Shown: piece by piece, positions 16,056 through 24,520 of the stretch
Layout: every line of letters starts with the position of its first letter
Numbering within the stretch: the first letter of the stretch is position 1
Origin: YC2-FULL-38-9 sp964629635
Lineage (GTDB): Bacteria > Patescibacteriota > Microgenomatia > UBA1406 > GWC2-37-13
NCBI GenBank assembly: GCA_964629635.1
Contig: CAZVQS010000001.1
Coordinates: forward strand, 310,001-374,000
DNA length: 64,000 nucleotides
Direction of reading: 5' to 3'
The notes under the pieces: generated by a model
Databases searched by the model: none
The model's input: only the letters and a program-made list of their open reading frames with translations
What the model was told of the DNA's origin: nothing
Made by a program: the position numbers and the translations under genes

Positions 16056-16718
16056 ATGAATATAATAGAGTTCGTCGGTCTGCCCGGCTCCGGAAAAACC
16101 ACCCTTGCCCGTATCCTTGCGCAAAAACTCGGCTATGAGTATTTTGACGTAGACTTGTATCTGGAAAACCCGTTTCTTCCGCTGGTCGCGCGGGAGCCGG
16201 AAAAATACGCGCTCGCGGTCGGCCTCCAGTTTTCCCTTACCCGCGCAAACCGCATTGCTCCGCTTCAAAAACTGGTCCGCCGGAAAAACGTGGTACTGGA
16301 CCAGGGATTCCACATGGGGTTCTACATGTACACGAAAAACCACTTCTCGGGAACCGGCATGCTCGGGGAAAAGGAATACGAACTGCTCAGGGCGGTGCAT
16401 GAACGGCTCATGGAACAGGCGCCCGCCGTTTCGACCACGGTCGTACTTGACTACCCCACCCCGCTCCTTATGGAACGGTTGAAAAAGCGCGGGAGAGCGC
16501 ATGAAAAACTGTATACCACACTACAGATGGACCAGTGGAGGATGCGTCTTTCAGAGCATATAGAGGACCTGATCGGTCAAAAAAAACGCAAATCTGTGGT
16601 AACATATACCTATCCGGGTGCGGTCGATACCGCGGGAAAACAAAATAAAACCCTGGAACGCTTTATCTATGACACATGCGGAAAACCCCCTGATCCAGCG
16701 GCAAAAACACATACTTGA
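16056..16718 (+). CDS. Deoxynucleoside kinase-like P-loop protein
   Basis: This 220-residue protein has Walker A GLPGSGKTT (residues 8-16) and a C-terminal VVLDYPTPLLMERLKKRGR segment like the LID region of deoxynucleoside kinases. VVLDQGFHMGFYMY resembles the substrate-pocket motif. It would phosphorylate (deoxy)nucleosides for salvage, fitting its purine-gene neighbours. TACAAT precedes the start by about 10 nt. The 3' end overlaps the HAD gene. Confidence 0.7.
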   Translation: MNIIEFVGLPGSGKTTLARILAQKLGYEYFDVDLYLENPFLPLVAREPEKYALAVGLQFSLTRANRIAPLQKLVRRKNVVLDQGFHMGFYMYTKNHFSGTGMLGEKEYELLRAVHERLMEQAPAVSTTVVLDYPTPLLMERLKKRGRAHEKLYTTLQMDQWRMRLSEHIEDLIGQKKRKSVVTYTYPGAVDTAGKQNKTLERFIYDTCGKPPDPAAKTHT

Positions 16719-17490
16719 GGCGCAATCCGGTGATCTCACCGGCTACCTCTACCCGACACGCCTCGAAGCGGAAACGCAGATGTGCAGTCTGCTCAGGGAA
16801 ACCGGAAAAGGCGGTTTCTACGACCTGGACGATACGTCTTTCCTGTCGGAGGCATACCTGCGGTTTTTTCTCGAGGAGGAAATGAGACGGCGGGGAGCCG
16901 CCACCGTTTCTCATAAATCGGTCGATGAAGTGGTTGCCGCGGGCGGCAGATATTTCCAGGTACCCGAATATCAGGAGGCCGCACGGGAACTTGGCATACC
17001 CTTCCGGGACCTGTACCGAACGGTCGCCACAAGCAGGGAGGCGCATGCGCGCATGCGTCCGGTAAACGGCGTTTTACAGTTCCAGAGGGAGCTTGATGTC
17101 ATGGGCTTCCCCACATGCGGCTATCCGACCGCCCGTCCCGACGCAATCATCCCCGTTTCCGCGGCGTCCCTGAAGTACTGGGGATTTGACCGGGCGCCGG
17201 TTCTTGATGTTGAAGCGGAACTTGCCGATCCCTCGGATGCAAAACTCATGTTTATGAACCGGGTGCTGGAGCAATCTCCGGACGCAGGACCGGTCGTGTT
17301 TGTGGACGACCACGTCCCAACGGCAATAAAACTTCATGACGCGTTCCCGGGAAGAGTCATTCCCCTGGTTCCCCTGGTGCCCCGCAACAGACACCAGGCT
17401 CCCCTCCTTGCCGAGCGCGGCATCATTCACGGAACCTTTCCTCAACTCGTTACAGGGCTCCAAAACATCAGCCCCTCTCCCCGCCGCTGA
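16669..17490 (+). CDS. HAD-superfamily hydrolase-like protein
   Basis: The 273-residue reading from MTHAENPLI has HAD motif I FYDLDDTSFL, a middle segment LDVMGFPTCGYPTARPD like motif II, and VVFVDDHVPTAIKLHD like motif IV. The substrate is unknown; it may be a phosphatase in nucleotide metabolism given its neighbours. The start was chosen at 16669 over an upstream GTG-class start because it begins the protein-like sequence, leaving a 50-bp overlap with the kinase gene. Confidence 0.65.
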   Translation: MTHAENPLIQRQKHILEAQSGDLTGYLYPTRLEAETQMCSLLRETGKGGFYDLDDTSFLSEAYLRFFLEEEMRRRGAATVSHKSVDEVVAAGGRYFQVPEYQEAARELGIPFRDLYRTVATSREAHARMRPVNGVLQFQRELDVMGFPTCGYPTARPDAIIPVSAASLKYWGFDRAPVLDVEAELADPSDAKLMFMNRVLEQSPDAGPVVFVDDHVPTAIKLHDAFPGRVIPLVPLVPRNRHQAPLLAERGIIHGTFPQLVTGLQNISPSPRR

Positions 17491-17522
17491 AATAAACCGG
17501 TTGCAAAGAAAAATGGTTTTGT

Positions 17523-17528
17523 TATAAT
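17523..17528 (+). promoter_or_regulatory. -10 box of the adenosine deaminase transcript
   Basis: TATAAT ends 5 nt before the ATG at 17534, followed by ATGGTACGG as in the Maf-like leader. Confidence 0.55.
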
Positions 17529-17533
17529 TGAAC

Positions 17534-18595
17534 ATGGTACGGAAACAATCGACTGTTTCTTCACGAACCCGCCCGCATGGCGGGCTTTTTTGTAAACTGG
17601 CAGACCTTCACGCCCATATCGCGCCTTCCATCCCGCCCTCGGTCTATTGGCATATTGCCCAAAGTGAAGGCTACAAGCTTGTCATCCGCGATTACCATGA
17701 GTTTGTGGACTTCCTTGTCCTTTCTCCGGAAAAAAAAATGACATTGAAAGAATACCTGGACAAGGTATACCATCCCGTCCTCGACAAACTTTCCTCCGGG
17801 TCCATTGCGCTTGAGAAATCAACCTACGAAACCATGAGCGGCGCCTACCGGTCAAACAATATTACGCTGCTTGAACTGCGCGGCAATCCCATGAAACACA
17901 ACCGCGACGGCGTTGTCGATCTGGATCATGCGATTATGGCCATGCTGCGCGGTATGGAACGGGCGCTTCTTGAGTATCCGAAACTCCGGGCCGGCGTCAT
18001 ATTCTGCCTTGACCGGCAGTTTCCGATCGAAAAAAATGAAATCATCGTGGAAAAAGCCATTAAATACCGGAGCCGCGGGGTTGTGGGCATAGACTTCTCA
18101 AACTACGATACGGGCAGGTTCAAATTCAGGGATTACGTACCACTCATAAAAAAAGCGCGCAAAGCCGGCTTGAAAATAACCGCCCATTCGGGTGAAACGG
18201 TGGATACGAACGACATGGGAGACTGTCTTGCCTATGCGCGCCCCGACCGGATCGGACACGGCATCAAGGCAGCATACGACAAGCGGCTCATGGATGAGCT
18301 CAGGAAACAGGATGTAGTGCTTGAGGTATGCCCGTTCAGCAACCTCATGACCAGGGCGGTAAAAGACGACGAAGAATTGAAATTCATTCTCCAGACGTTC
18401 TTTGCGGAAGGGGTCAAGTTCACGATCAACACGGACTGGCCGGAAATGATCGAAGGCGCACACCTGCGCAACCAGTACGAATACCTGCAGGAAAAAGGAA
18501 TCCTTACCGAGGAGCAGATCCGCAAAACAATCGCATGGTCGTTTGAGTACTCGTTTATCAATTTGAAAAACAGATATGGCAATCTCTACCTCTGA
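17534..18595 (+). CDS. Adenosine deaminase family protein
   Basis: This 353-residue protein has the metal-binding HxH motif in LADLHAHIAPS, ITAHSGET with the catalytic region, RIGHGI, EVCPFSNLMTR, and FTINTDWPEM at the last metal ligand. It deaminates adenosine or a related purine nucleoside. The ATG at 17534 is leaderless, but the first 20 codons include a terminator-like hairpin, and no other ATG/GTG lies before the HAHI motif. This suggests either translation through the hairpin or an unconventional start after it. The next gene overlaps by 20 bp. Confidence 0.8.
   Translation: MVRKQSTVSSRTRPHGGLFCKLADLHAHIAPSIPPSVYWHIAQSEGYKLVIRDYHEFVDFLVLSPEKKMTLKEYLDKVYHPVLDKLSSGSIALEKSTYETMSGAYRSNNITLLELRGNPMKHNRDGVVDLDHAIMAMLRGMERALLEYPKLRAGVIFCLDRQFPIEKNEIIVEKAIKYRSRGVVGIDFSNYDTGRFKFRDYVPLIKKARKAGLKITAHSGETVDTNDMGDCLAYARPDRIGHGIKAAYDKRLMDELRKQDVVLEVCPFSNLMTRAVKDDEELKFILQTFFAEGVKFTINTDWPEMIEGAHLRNQYEYLQEKGILTEEQIRKTIAWSFEYSFINLKNRYGNLYL
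17568..17591 (+). terminator. Promoter-proximal terminator-like hairpin (attenuator candidate 2)
   Basis: CCCGCC-CGCAT-GGCGGG is followed by C and six T residues. The stem and tail are identical to those at 15934-15957; only the loop differs (CGCAT versus AACAT). It lies 40 nt after the -10 box, inside the first codons of the deaminase frame. Confidence 0.6.
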
Positions 18596-19724
18596 CCGGT
18601 TTATCGAAGGACTCACGTTTGACGATCTGCTCCTGCGTCCCGACTACAGCGACTTTAAACGGCAGGATATATCAACCAAAACCCAGCTTACCAGGACTAT
18701 TGCCCTTGATATCCCGTTCTCCTCCTCCCCCATGGATACGGTAACGGAAAGCGCGCTTGCCATCGCTTTGGGAAAAACCGGCGGCATCGGTTTCATCCAC
18801 CGGAACCTTCCTGTTGACCGGCAAGTTGAGGAAGTCGCGCGGGTAAAAAAAGAAAAACTCCTTGTGGGAGCTGCGGTCGGAGCGCAAAACAACGAAGAGC
18901 GCGTGGAAAAACTTGTGAACGCCGGAGTCGACGCGATCATAGTTGATTCTGCCCACGGGTTCGCCAAACCGATACTTGACGCCGTTTCAACCATAAAAAA
19001 CAGGTTCCCCTCCCTTCAGGTCATTGGCGGCAACGTCGCCACCCGCGAAGGGGCCCTCGCCTCCATCAAGGCGGGCGTGGACGCACTCCGGGTGGGCATG
19101 GGACCGGGCGCCATCTGCACGACGCGCATCGTGTCCGGCATGGGAGTCCCCCAAATCACCGCACTTTTTGACATCGCACCCGTTGCGCACGAACACCGTA
19201 TTCCGGTTATCGCGGACGGAGGCATCACCTACTCGGGCGACATGGTGAAGGCGCTCGCAGCGGGTGCATCAAGCGTCATGATGGGTGGATTTTTCGCGTC
19301 CTGCGCGGAAGCGCCGGGGCAAAAGGTTATGCTGGATAAAAAACACGTTCCTCTCCGGTTCAAGGATATCCTCAAAATTGAAAAAGAACAATACATGTTC
19401 AAGTCCTACCGCGGTATGGGGTCGGTCGGCGCCATGAAGGAAGGGGCAAAAATCAAGTCCGAAGGGGAATACCATGACAAATCCTACAGCGACCGCGTGC
19501 TGGTTGCGGAGGGCGTGGAAGGACTCGTTCCCATCAAGGGAACCGTATCGGAGCTCCTGGAGCAGGCGATCGGCGGTATCCGCTCCGGCATGTACTATAT
19601 CGGATGCAGAACTGTATCCGAACTGCATGAAAAAGCGCGGTTCATCCGCATATCGCAGGCGTCCCTCAAGGAAAGCCATCCCCACGATATCCTTGTTACG
19701 AATGCCGGTAAAAGTTACCAATAA
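18576..19724 (+). CDS. guaB: IMP dehydrogenase lacking CBS domains
   Basis: This 382-residue enzyme oxidises IMP to XMP. The catalytic loop GMGPGAICTTRIVSGMGVPQ contains the active-site cysteine; SSPMDTVTES, IADGGIT, YRGMGSVGAM and AEGVEGLVP are present. Most bacterial IMPDHs are about 490 residues with two CBS domains; here VEEVARVKKEKLLVGAAVG joins directly, so the CBS insert is absent, removing the usual nucleotide-sensing module. It overlaps the deaminase gene and precedes guaA by 3 bp, forming an adenosine-to-GMP route. Confidence 0.92.
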   Translation: MAISTSDRFIEGLTFDDLLLRPDYSDFKRQDISTKTQLTRTIALDIPFSSSPMDTVTESALAIALGKTGGIGFIHRNLPVDRQVEEVARVKKEKLLVGAAVGAQNNEERVEKLVNAGVDAIIVDSAHGFAKPILDAVSTIKNRFPSLQVIGGNVATREGALASIKAGVDALRVGMGPGAICTTRIVSGMGVPQITALFDIAPVAHEHRIPVIADGGITYSGDMVKALAAGASSVMMGGFFASCAEAPGQKVMLDKKHVPLRFKDILKIEKEQYMFKSYRGMGSVGAMKEGAKIKSEGEYHDKSYSDRVLVAEGVEGLVPIKGTVSELLEQAIGGIRSGMYYIGCRTVSELHEKARFIRISQASLKESHPHDILVTNAGKSYQ

Positions 19725-19727
19725 ACC

Positions 19728-21245
19728 ATGATATACATCATTGATTTCGGTTCGCAAACCTGCCACCTCATCTCCCGAAGGCTCAGGGATCTTGGCGTTG
19801 AAACAAAAATCCTCGAGCCGGAACAGGCCCTGAAGCACATTAAGGAATCTCCGCCGCAAGGCATCATATTTTCGGGGGGGCCGCTTTCGGTATATGAAAA
19901 AGGAGCGCCCGCAATAGATCCCGCCATTTTCAACCTCAATATCCCGGTTCTCGGTATCTGCTACGGGTGGCAGCTTACCGCACATCTTCTCGGAGGGACG
20001 GTGTCCCCGGTCAAAAAAGAGTATGGCCCGGCAACATTGCGCGTTACCCATTACCGCGATCTGTTTTACGGATTCCCCGAAGCATCCAAGGTATGGGAAT
20101 CCCACGGCGATTCGGTAACCGCGCTGCCCGAAGGATTTACAACACTCGCTTCAACGGAAACGGTCCCTTTTGCCGCCGCGTGTCATACGAAAAAACCGCT
20201 GTATGCGGTGCAGTTTCATCCGGAATCATCCCACAGCGAAAAAGGCACTTTGCTTTTTGAAAATTTCGTTACCCGCATCTGTAAAGTCGCGATTGTCCCT
20301 AAAAAAATAAATACCGGAGAGCTCATCGCGCAGATCAGGGAAAAAGTCGGCCCGAAGCTTGTCATCGGCGCCTTTTCCGGAGGAACGGACAGTGCGGTTG
20401 CCGGCGCGATGGTGGCTGCCGCGGTCGGAAAGCAGTTTATCCCCTTTTACGTAGACAGCGGACTCATGAGGGAAGAGGCAACGGAGCGCATACGGACCGT
20501 ATTTCCCAAACTCCTCGGCGTAAAAGTACAGGTGATTGAGGCGCGCGCGCAGTTTCTCAAAGCATTAAAGGGGGTAACTGATCCTGAGAAAAAAAGGAAA
20601 GCCATCGGCGGCCTATACGTGAAACTGTTTGAGGAGGAACTGAAAAAATATCCCGACGCGAAATACCTCATGCAGGGGACGACGTATGCCGATTTCATCC
20701 ATTCCAAAGGAACCAAACACGCCGCACACATCAAAAGCCATCATAACGTGGGCGGGCTCCCCAAACACATGAAGCTCGAACTTCTCGAGCCGTTGAAATA
20801 TTTCTACACCGACCAGGTACGCGAAATTGGCACCCTCCTTGGGTTGCCGAAAGACGTCGTATATCAGCAGCCCTTTCCCGGACCGGGACACGCGGTACGG
20901 ATCCTGGGCGAAGTGACGGAAGAACGTTTGAAAAAACAGGTTCTGGCTGACGGTGTTCTGGTTGATGAAATGAAAAAATCAGGCTGGTACGAAAAAGTGT
21001 TCCAGTGCTGGACTGTTTTGACGAACGCAAAGAGCACCGCGGTAAAAGGCGACGGCAGGTTTTTCGGCGACGTTGTCGCCTTGCGTATCGTGTCTTCAAA
21101 AGACCGTATGTCTGCAGACTGGGTCGATTTGCCGTATCCGGTGCTTCAAAGCATCGCGACGCGTATCGTGAACGAAGTACCGGGAGTATCGCGCGTCGTA
21201 TACGACATAACCACAAAGCCCCCCGCCACCATGGAGTGGGAATAA
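19728..21245 (+). CDS. guaA: GMP synthase (glutamine-hydrolysing)
   Basis: This 505-residue enzyme amidates XMP to GMP. The glutaminase domain has GICYGWQL with the nucleophile cysteine and QFHPESSHS with the catalytic His/Glu. The synthetase has the PP-loop FSGGTDSAVAG, and the C-terminal dimerisation domain ends in TTKPPATMEWE. The oddity is GICYGWQL where GICYGMQ is usual. It ends the purine run after guaB. Confidence 0.95.
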   Translation: MIYIIDFGSQTCHLISRRLRDLGVETKILEPEQALKHIKESPPQGIIFSGGPLSVYEKGAPAIDPAIFNLNIPVLGICYGWQLTAHLLGGTVSPVKKEYGPATLRVTHYRDLFYGFPEASKVWESHGDSVTALPEGFTTLASTETVPFAAACHTKKPLYAVQFHPESSHSEKGTLLFENFVTRICKVAIVPKKINTGELIAQIREKVGPKLVIGAFSGGTDSAVAGAMVAAAVGKQFIPFYVDSGLMREEATERIRTVFPKLLGVKVQVIEARAQFLKALKGVTDPEKKRKAIGGLYVKLFEEELKKYPDAKYLMQGTTYADFIHSKGTKHAAHIKSHHNVGGLPKHMKLELLEPLKYFYTDQVREIGTLLGLPKDVVYQQPFPGPGHAVRILGEVTEERLKKQVLADGVLVDEMKKSGWYEKVFQCWTVLTNAKSTAVKGDGRFFGDVVALRIVSSKDRMSADWVDLPYPVLQSIATRIVNEVPGVSRVVYDITTKPPATMEWE

Positions 21246-21246
21246 T

Positions 21247-21290
21247 CCCCGTCTTATTAATTGATTAATTAAGACATGCCTTGTTCGGGG
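21247..21290. repeat. Inverted repeat after guaA (possible terminator)
   Basis: Outer CCCCG (21247-21251) and CGGGG (21286-21290) enclose an AT-rich imperfect palindrome with GTCTTA and TAAGAC arms. No T-tract follows, so termination is uncertain. It lies in the 65-bp gap before the next promoter. Confidence 0.3.
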
Positions 21291-21299
21291 TTGAGTTGC

Positions 21300-21305
21300 T
21301 ACAAT
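21300..21305 (+). promoter_or_regulatory. -10 box of the PIG-V-like gene
   Basis: TACAAT ends 5 nt before the ATG at 21311, again implying a leaderless mRNA. Confidence 0.5.
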
Positions 21306-21310
21306 AAGAT

Positions 21311-22477
21311 ATGACAATCGTTATGTTTCTTCTGTGGCGGACGGTTGGTTTTGCCGTTCCCCTTCTCGCTCCGTCCTTTATCCCCTATCTGGGTTTTTTT
21401 CCGTACAAGGAGCTGCTTCTCGATTACCGCCTTCCCGCATTCATAAATGCGCTTGCGAGTTTTGACGGCACCCAGTACCTCACGCTCGTCAGGGAAGGGT
21501 ACAACACGTATACGCAGGCATATTTCCCCCTATATTTTCTTCTCGTTCGGTTGGTTTCGTTCCTTTTTCCTACACCCGACGCTCCCCGCCCCCACAACGA
21601 TCTTTTAGCCGCACTCTTCGTTTCAAACCTTTGTTTCGCTGCAGGTCTGTATTTTTTCAGGAATTATCTCTTTGCGCTTTTCGGCGGCAAAAAAAAACGG
21701 GCGTACGGGGTAGTGGCCCTGCTTCTCCTCTTTCCGACCTCGTTTTATTTTGGAGCGGTATACACGGAGGGTTTGTTTTTCCTGCTTGTTGCTGCGTTCC
21801 TCTATTTCCTCCGCCGGAAAACATACCTACTGGCGGCTTTGGCGGCAGCTCTCGCATCCGCCACCCGCCTGATGGGCGCGTTCCTTTTTATACCGCTGCT
21901 TTTCCACTTCCTACCCCTCCTGAGGGATTATCTGAAAAGAAAAAAGTGGCTTGCCCCTCCCCCCAAGCTGCTGTATCTCATATCCCCTTTTGTGGGGCTG
22001 ACCACATATTGCACATATTTGTGGATCACGGTCGGCGATCCGTTCTTTTTTTTCAACGCGCAGCCCGCTTTCGGCGCAAACCGGTCGACCAGCCTCATAA
22101 CGCTTCCCCAGGTGTATTACCGGTACATCCGGATCCTTTTTACCGCCGCACCCAACTTCCAGTATTTCGTATCGCTTTTTGAAATGCTGATGTTTACGTT
22201 CGTATGCGCGGTCCTGTCCCTTGACTTCATTAAAAGCATAAAGAAAAAGAGCAATGAGCGGATTGGATTGAACATATTCTCCTTTGTCAACATGCTGCTC
22301 CCAACGTTAACCGGTACGTTTTCCTCCGTTCCCCGTTACGCGCTGTTTTCCCTGTCCCTATTCCTTTTCCTGGGGGAATTGGAAAACAAAACGTTAAAAA
22401 TCATCCTGTCTCTGGTATTCGCCGTCCTTCATATTGTTGTCTTTGCGTTTTTTGCGCAGGGTTACTTTGTGGGTTGA
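21311..22477 (+). CDS. Polytopic GT-C-like mannosyltransferase (PIG-V-like)
   Basis: This 388-residue membrane protein has about ten hydrophobic segments. The first loop has NALASFDGTQYLTLVREGYNTYTQAYFPLY, close to the FDGxxYxxIAxxGY loop of PIG-V-type mannosyltransferases, with an acidic residue for catalysis. It probably uses a lipid-linked sugar donor to build a surface glycan or glycoprotein. The final 16 bp overlap the convergent phosphoribosyltransferase gene. Confidence 0.65.
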   Translation: MTIVMFLLWRTVGFAVPLLAPSFIPYLGFFPYKELLLDYRLPAFINALASFDGTQYLTLVREGYNTYTQAYFPLYFLLVRLVSFLFPTPDAPRPHNDLLAALFVSNLCFAAGLYFFRNYLFALFGGKKKRAYGVVALLLLFPTSFYFGAVYTEGLFFLLVAAFLYFLRRKTYLLAALAAALASATRLMGAFLFIPLLFHFLPLLRDYLKRKKWLAPPPKLLYLISPFVGLTTYCTYLWITVGDPFFFFNAQPAFGANRSTSLITLPQVYYRYIRILFTAAPNFQYFVSLFEMLMFTFVCAVLSLDFIKSIKKKSNERIGLNIFSFVNMLLPTLTGTFSSVPRYALFSLSLFLFLGELENKTLKIILSLVFAVLHIVVFAFFAQGYFVG

Positions 22478-23094
22478 AATATGCGCACCGCTTCCCGCTC
22501 GTCAACCGGTTGGAAGTTGCGGTAGAATCGCGAAATCGCGCGCAGCTCCGGCACCCGTTCAAGAATTACCGTCGCAATCCCCTTTTCCATTTTGAAGTCG
22601 AAGGGTGCAACCGGAGTTGCAACTGTTATCTGCGCGGGATCAAGCGTCCGCACCCATGAGACGGCGGCTTTCATGGATGAGGATGTCGCGATCCCGTCAT
22701 CAACCAATATGGCGTATTTTCCCTTAAGAGCGGCATAATCGGTCTCACGTATGCCGAAGGCGTTTAACCGCGTTTCAAAAAGCGCCTGCGCTTTGCGCAC
22801 CTGGCTTTTCACCGTTTCTTCGCTGAGGTTAAAGTACTCAATAATGGGGCGCTCCAAATGCAGTTTCCCGAAACACAGGGCGCCGATTGCCATTTCCCTT
22901 TCGCGGGGGTGTTTTACTTTCGCGACCGGCAGAGGCAAATGTAATGAATGAAGAATGGAAGCCGCCCGCTGCCCCACAACTGCCCCGCCCCTTAAAAGCG
23001 ACAGGACAGTGGTGCGCTCCGGGGAAAATGAATATTCCTCCAACAGTTTTTTTCCGAGAAGCTGCCCGGCGTGGTTGCGGTCTATGAATATCAT
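22462..23094 (-). CDS. Phosphoribosyltransferase-family protein (COG1926-like)
   Basis: This 210-residue protein has an early VLSLLRGGAVVGQRAA loop and the PRPP motif YAILVDDGIATSSSMKAAV. The extra segment KVKHPREREMAIGAL between them fits the predicted phosphoribosyltransferase family COG1926. The substrate is unknown. Its start lies just upstream of the tRNA-Ala promoter on the other strand, so both are divergently transcribed. Confidence 0.75.
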   Translation of the reverse strand: MIFIDRNHAGQLLGKKLLEEYSFSPERTTVLSLLRGGAVVGQRAASILHSLHLPLPVAKVKHPREREMAIGALCFGKLHLERPIIEYFNLSEETVKSQVRKAQALFETRLNAFGIRETDYAALKGKYAILVDDGIATSSSMKAAVSWVRTLDPAQITVATPVAPFDFKMEKGIATVILERVPELRAISRFYRNFQPVDEREAVRIFQPTK

Positions 23095-23105
23095 TCCCGA
23101 TGCGT

Positions 23106-23111
23106 TATAAT
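23106..23111 (+). promoter_or_regulatory. -10 box of tRNA-Ala
   Basis: TATAAT 13 nt before the first tRNA base, a normal spacing for a tRNA promoter. Its complement lies near the start of the divergent gene. Confidence 0.5.
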
Positions 23112-23124
23112 ACGTAAAGGTTTC

Positions 23125-23197
23125 GGGCCCGTAGTTCAGCGGCTAGAATGCCTGGCTGGCAGTCAGGAGATCACCGGTTCAAATCCGGTCGGGTCCA
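23125..23197 (+). tRNA. tRNA-Ala (anticodon GGC)
   Basis: The cloverleaf has acceptor GGGCCCG/CGGGTCC, anticodon stem CCTGG/TCAGG with loop CTGGCAG, and T-arm ACCGG-TTCAAAT-CCGGT. Positions 34-36 are GGC, decoding GCC. The discriminator is A and no CCA is encoded. Confidence 0.92.
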
Positions 23198-23199
23198 CA

Positions 23200-24186
23200 T
23201 CATTTCTCGTTCCGGTTCGGATTCTGCCTTTTTTCCCACACTTTGCTGCTTTCCACGAATTCATTAATGCCGTATCCGTGTTTCATCATAAACAGGGCGT
23301 TGGCGAGCGGTTTGAATTTGCAGTTGGTCCCTGCAGTGTGGAGAATGATACCCTTGCTGACAAGGTACTCGCGCACTTCCTCTTTCCGGTAATCCATAAA
23401 CCAGGTGGGGGTAATGAGTTTAAGCGGTGTTTTGTGTTTAGTGAATGTTTTCCTGAACGCCTCCATGGTCTTTGCTCCGAAAATTTTTTCCCGGACCGCG
23501 CGCGGCCACCACCTGGTTAATGCATCAAAATGGGTGCGGGGATCGATATCGAGGAAAAAGCTGTTGTTTTTCAATAAAAAATTCAGTTCGGGCGGCGTCT
23601 GAAACCGGTCCAGGCCGCTCACGATATACTCCGCGCCAGCGGCGCGCGCCTCATGATGGACAACCAAATCGATGAGGTGGTGGCACACCATGCAGCAGAG
23701 CGGGTTGTATCCTTCAACCGGCAGGTCGTCAAGGTGTGTGAAGAAATAATCGAAAACCTTGAGGAACCGGGGGGTATGGCGGGTAACAAATACGCTTTTA
23801 CGGATCCCCAGCTTTTTGAGCGTGTGTTTGATGTTTGAAAGCGCGCGCTCATCCATTGCCCCCACGTCAACCGTCACCGGGATGATGTTGAGACGGTATT
23901 TGTTGACGAGCGTATCAAGAACATACGTGCTGTCGATGCCTCCGCTGTACGCCATGACGCCAAGCGTGCGGTCGGCAGCCATCCGCCGGAAATAGGAGTC
24001 CATTTGTTTGAAAAGCCTGTTCCGGGTGTTTTCGTCAAGGGGCGCGGTGTAGCAAAGCGTCTTGGATGCGGCATGTTTGCGGTATAACACAGCGCGCTCC
24101 CGACAGTAATTGCACCGCGATCCTGAAATATGTACGCCGGGAAATGATCCGCTTATGCCGCATGCGGGGCACTTTTTTGTTTTCAT
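23200..24186 (-). CDS. N-acetyl-sugar amidotransferase-like PP-loop protein
   Basis: This 328-residue protein has an N-terminal zinc-ribbon-like CPACGISGSFPGVHISGSRCNYC, a PP-loop YSGGIDSTYVLD, and further cysteines in LCCMVCHH. The layout resembles WbpG/PseA-type amidotransferases that amidate surface sugars, and also tRNA thiolation-type PP-loop enzymes. The start at 24186 (MKTKKCPACG) is chosen because the family begins near the first cysteine pair; an upstream in-frame start at 24210 exists. It sits after a GT-C gene and may act in surface-polysaccharide synthesis. Confidence 0.65.
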   Translation of the reverse strand: MKTKKCPACGISGSFPGVHISGSRCNYCRERAVLYRKHAASKTLCYTAPLDENTRNRLFKQMDSYFRRMAADRTLGVMAYSGGIDSTYVLDTLVNKYRLNIIPVTVDVGAMDERALSNIKHTLKKLGIRKSVFVTRHTPRFLKVFDYFFTHLDDLPVEGYNPLCCMVCHHLIDLVVHHEARAAGAEYIVSGLDRFQTPPELNFLLKNNSFFLDIDPRTHFDALTRWWPRAVREKIFGAKTMEAFRKTFTKHKTPLKLITPTWFMDYRKEEVREYLVSKGIILHTAGTNCKFKPLANALFMMKHGYGINEFVESSKVWEKRQNPNRNEK

Positions 24187-24216
24187 GAAAAATCGGTGAA
24201 ACGGTAACACAAGGGG

Positions 24217-24516
24217 TTACTTCCGTATCTCAAACGTTTCGAAGATTTCGTTCGGTTCCTGCCAGTATACCTCAACATCGTCAACCCGCGAAACGGGCGG
24301 GCCTTCCCTGACGAGCTGTATCATCTTCAGCACTTTTTCCTCATCGGCCTGGAACAGGGCTTCCACTCCGCCGCCCCTTCCGAACACATGCTCCTTATCG
24401 AATACGTTTTTTACCCAGCCGGGTACGCTGTTGATTTTCGCCTGAATCTTGGTCCAGGCGCGGAATCCAACACCTATGACGTCCCCTTTGATATACACAT
24501 GAGCCTGTTTAAGCAT
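24217..24516 (-). CDS. acyP: Acylphosphatase
   Basis: This 99-residue protein has the acylphosphatase signature: IGVGFRAWTKIQA with the phosphate-binding Arg and VPGWVKNVFDKEHV with the catalytic Asn. It hydrolyses carboxyl-phosphate bonds. It is 4 bp downstream of the TPR-like gene, in one transcript. Confidence 0.9.
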   Translation of the reverse strand: MLKQAHVYIKGDVIGVGFRAWTKIQAKINSVPGWVKNVFDKEHVFGRGGGVEALFQADEEKVLKMIQLVREGPPVSRVDDVEVYWQEPNEIFETFEIRK

Positions 24517-24520
24517 ATGG

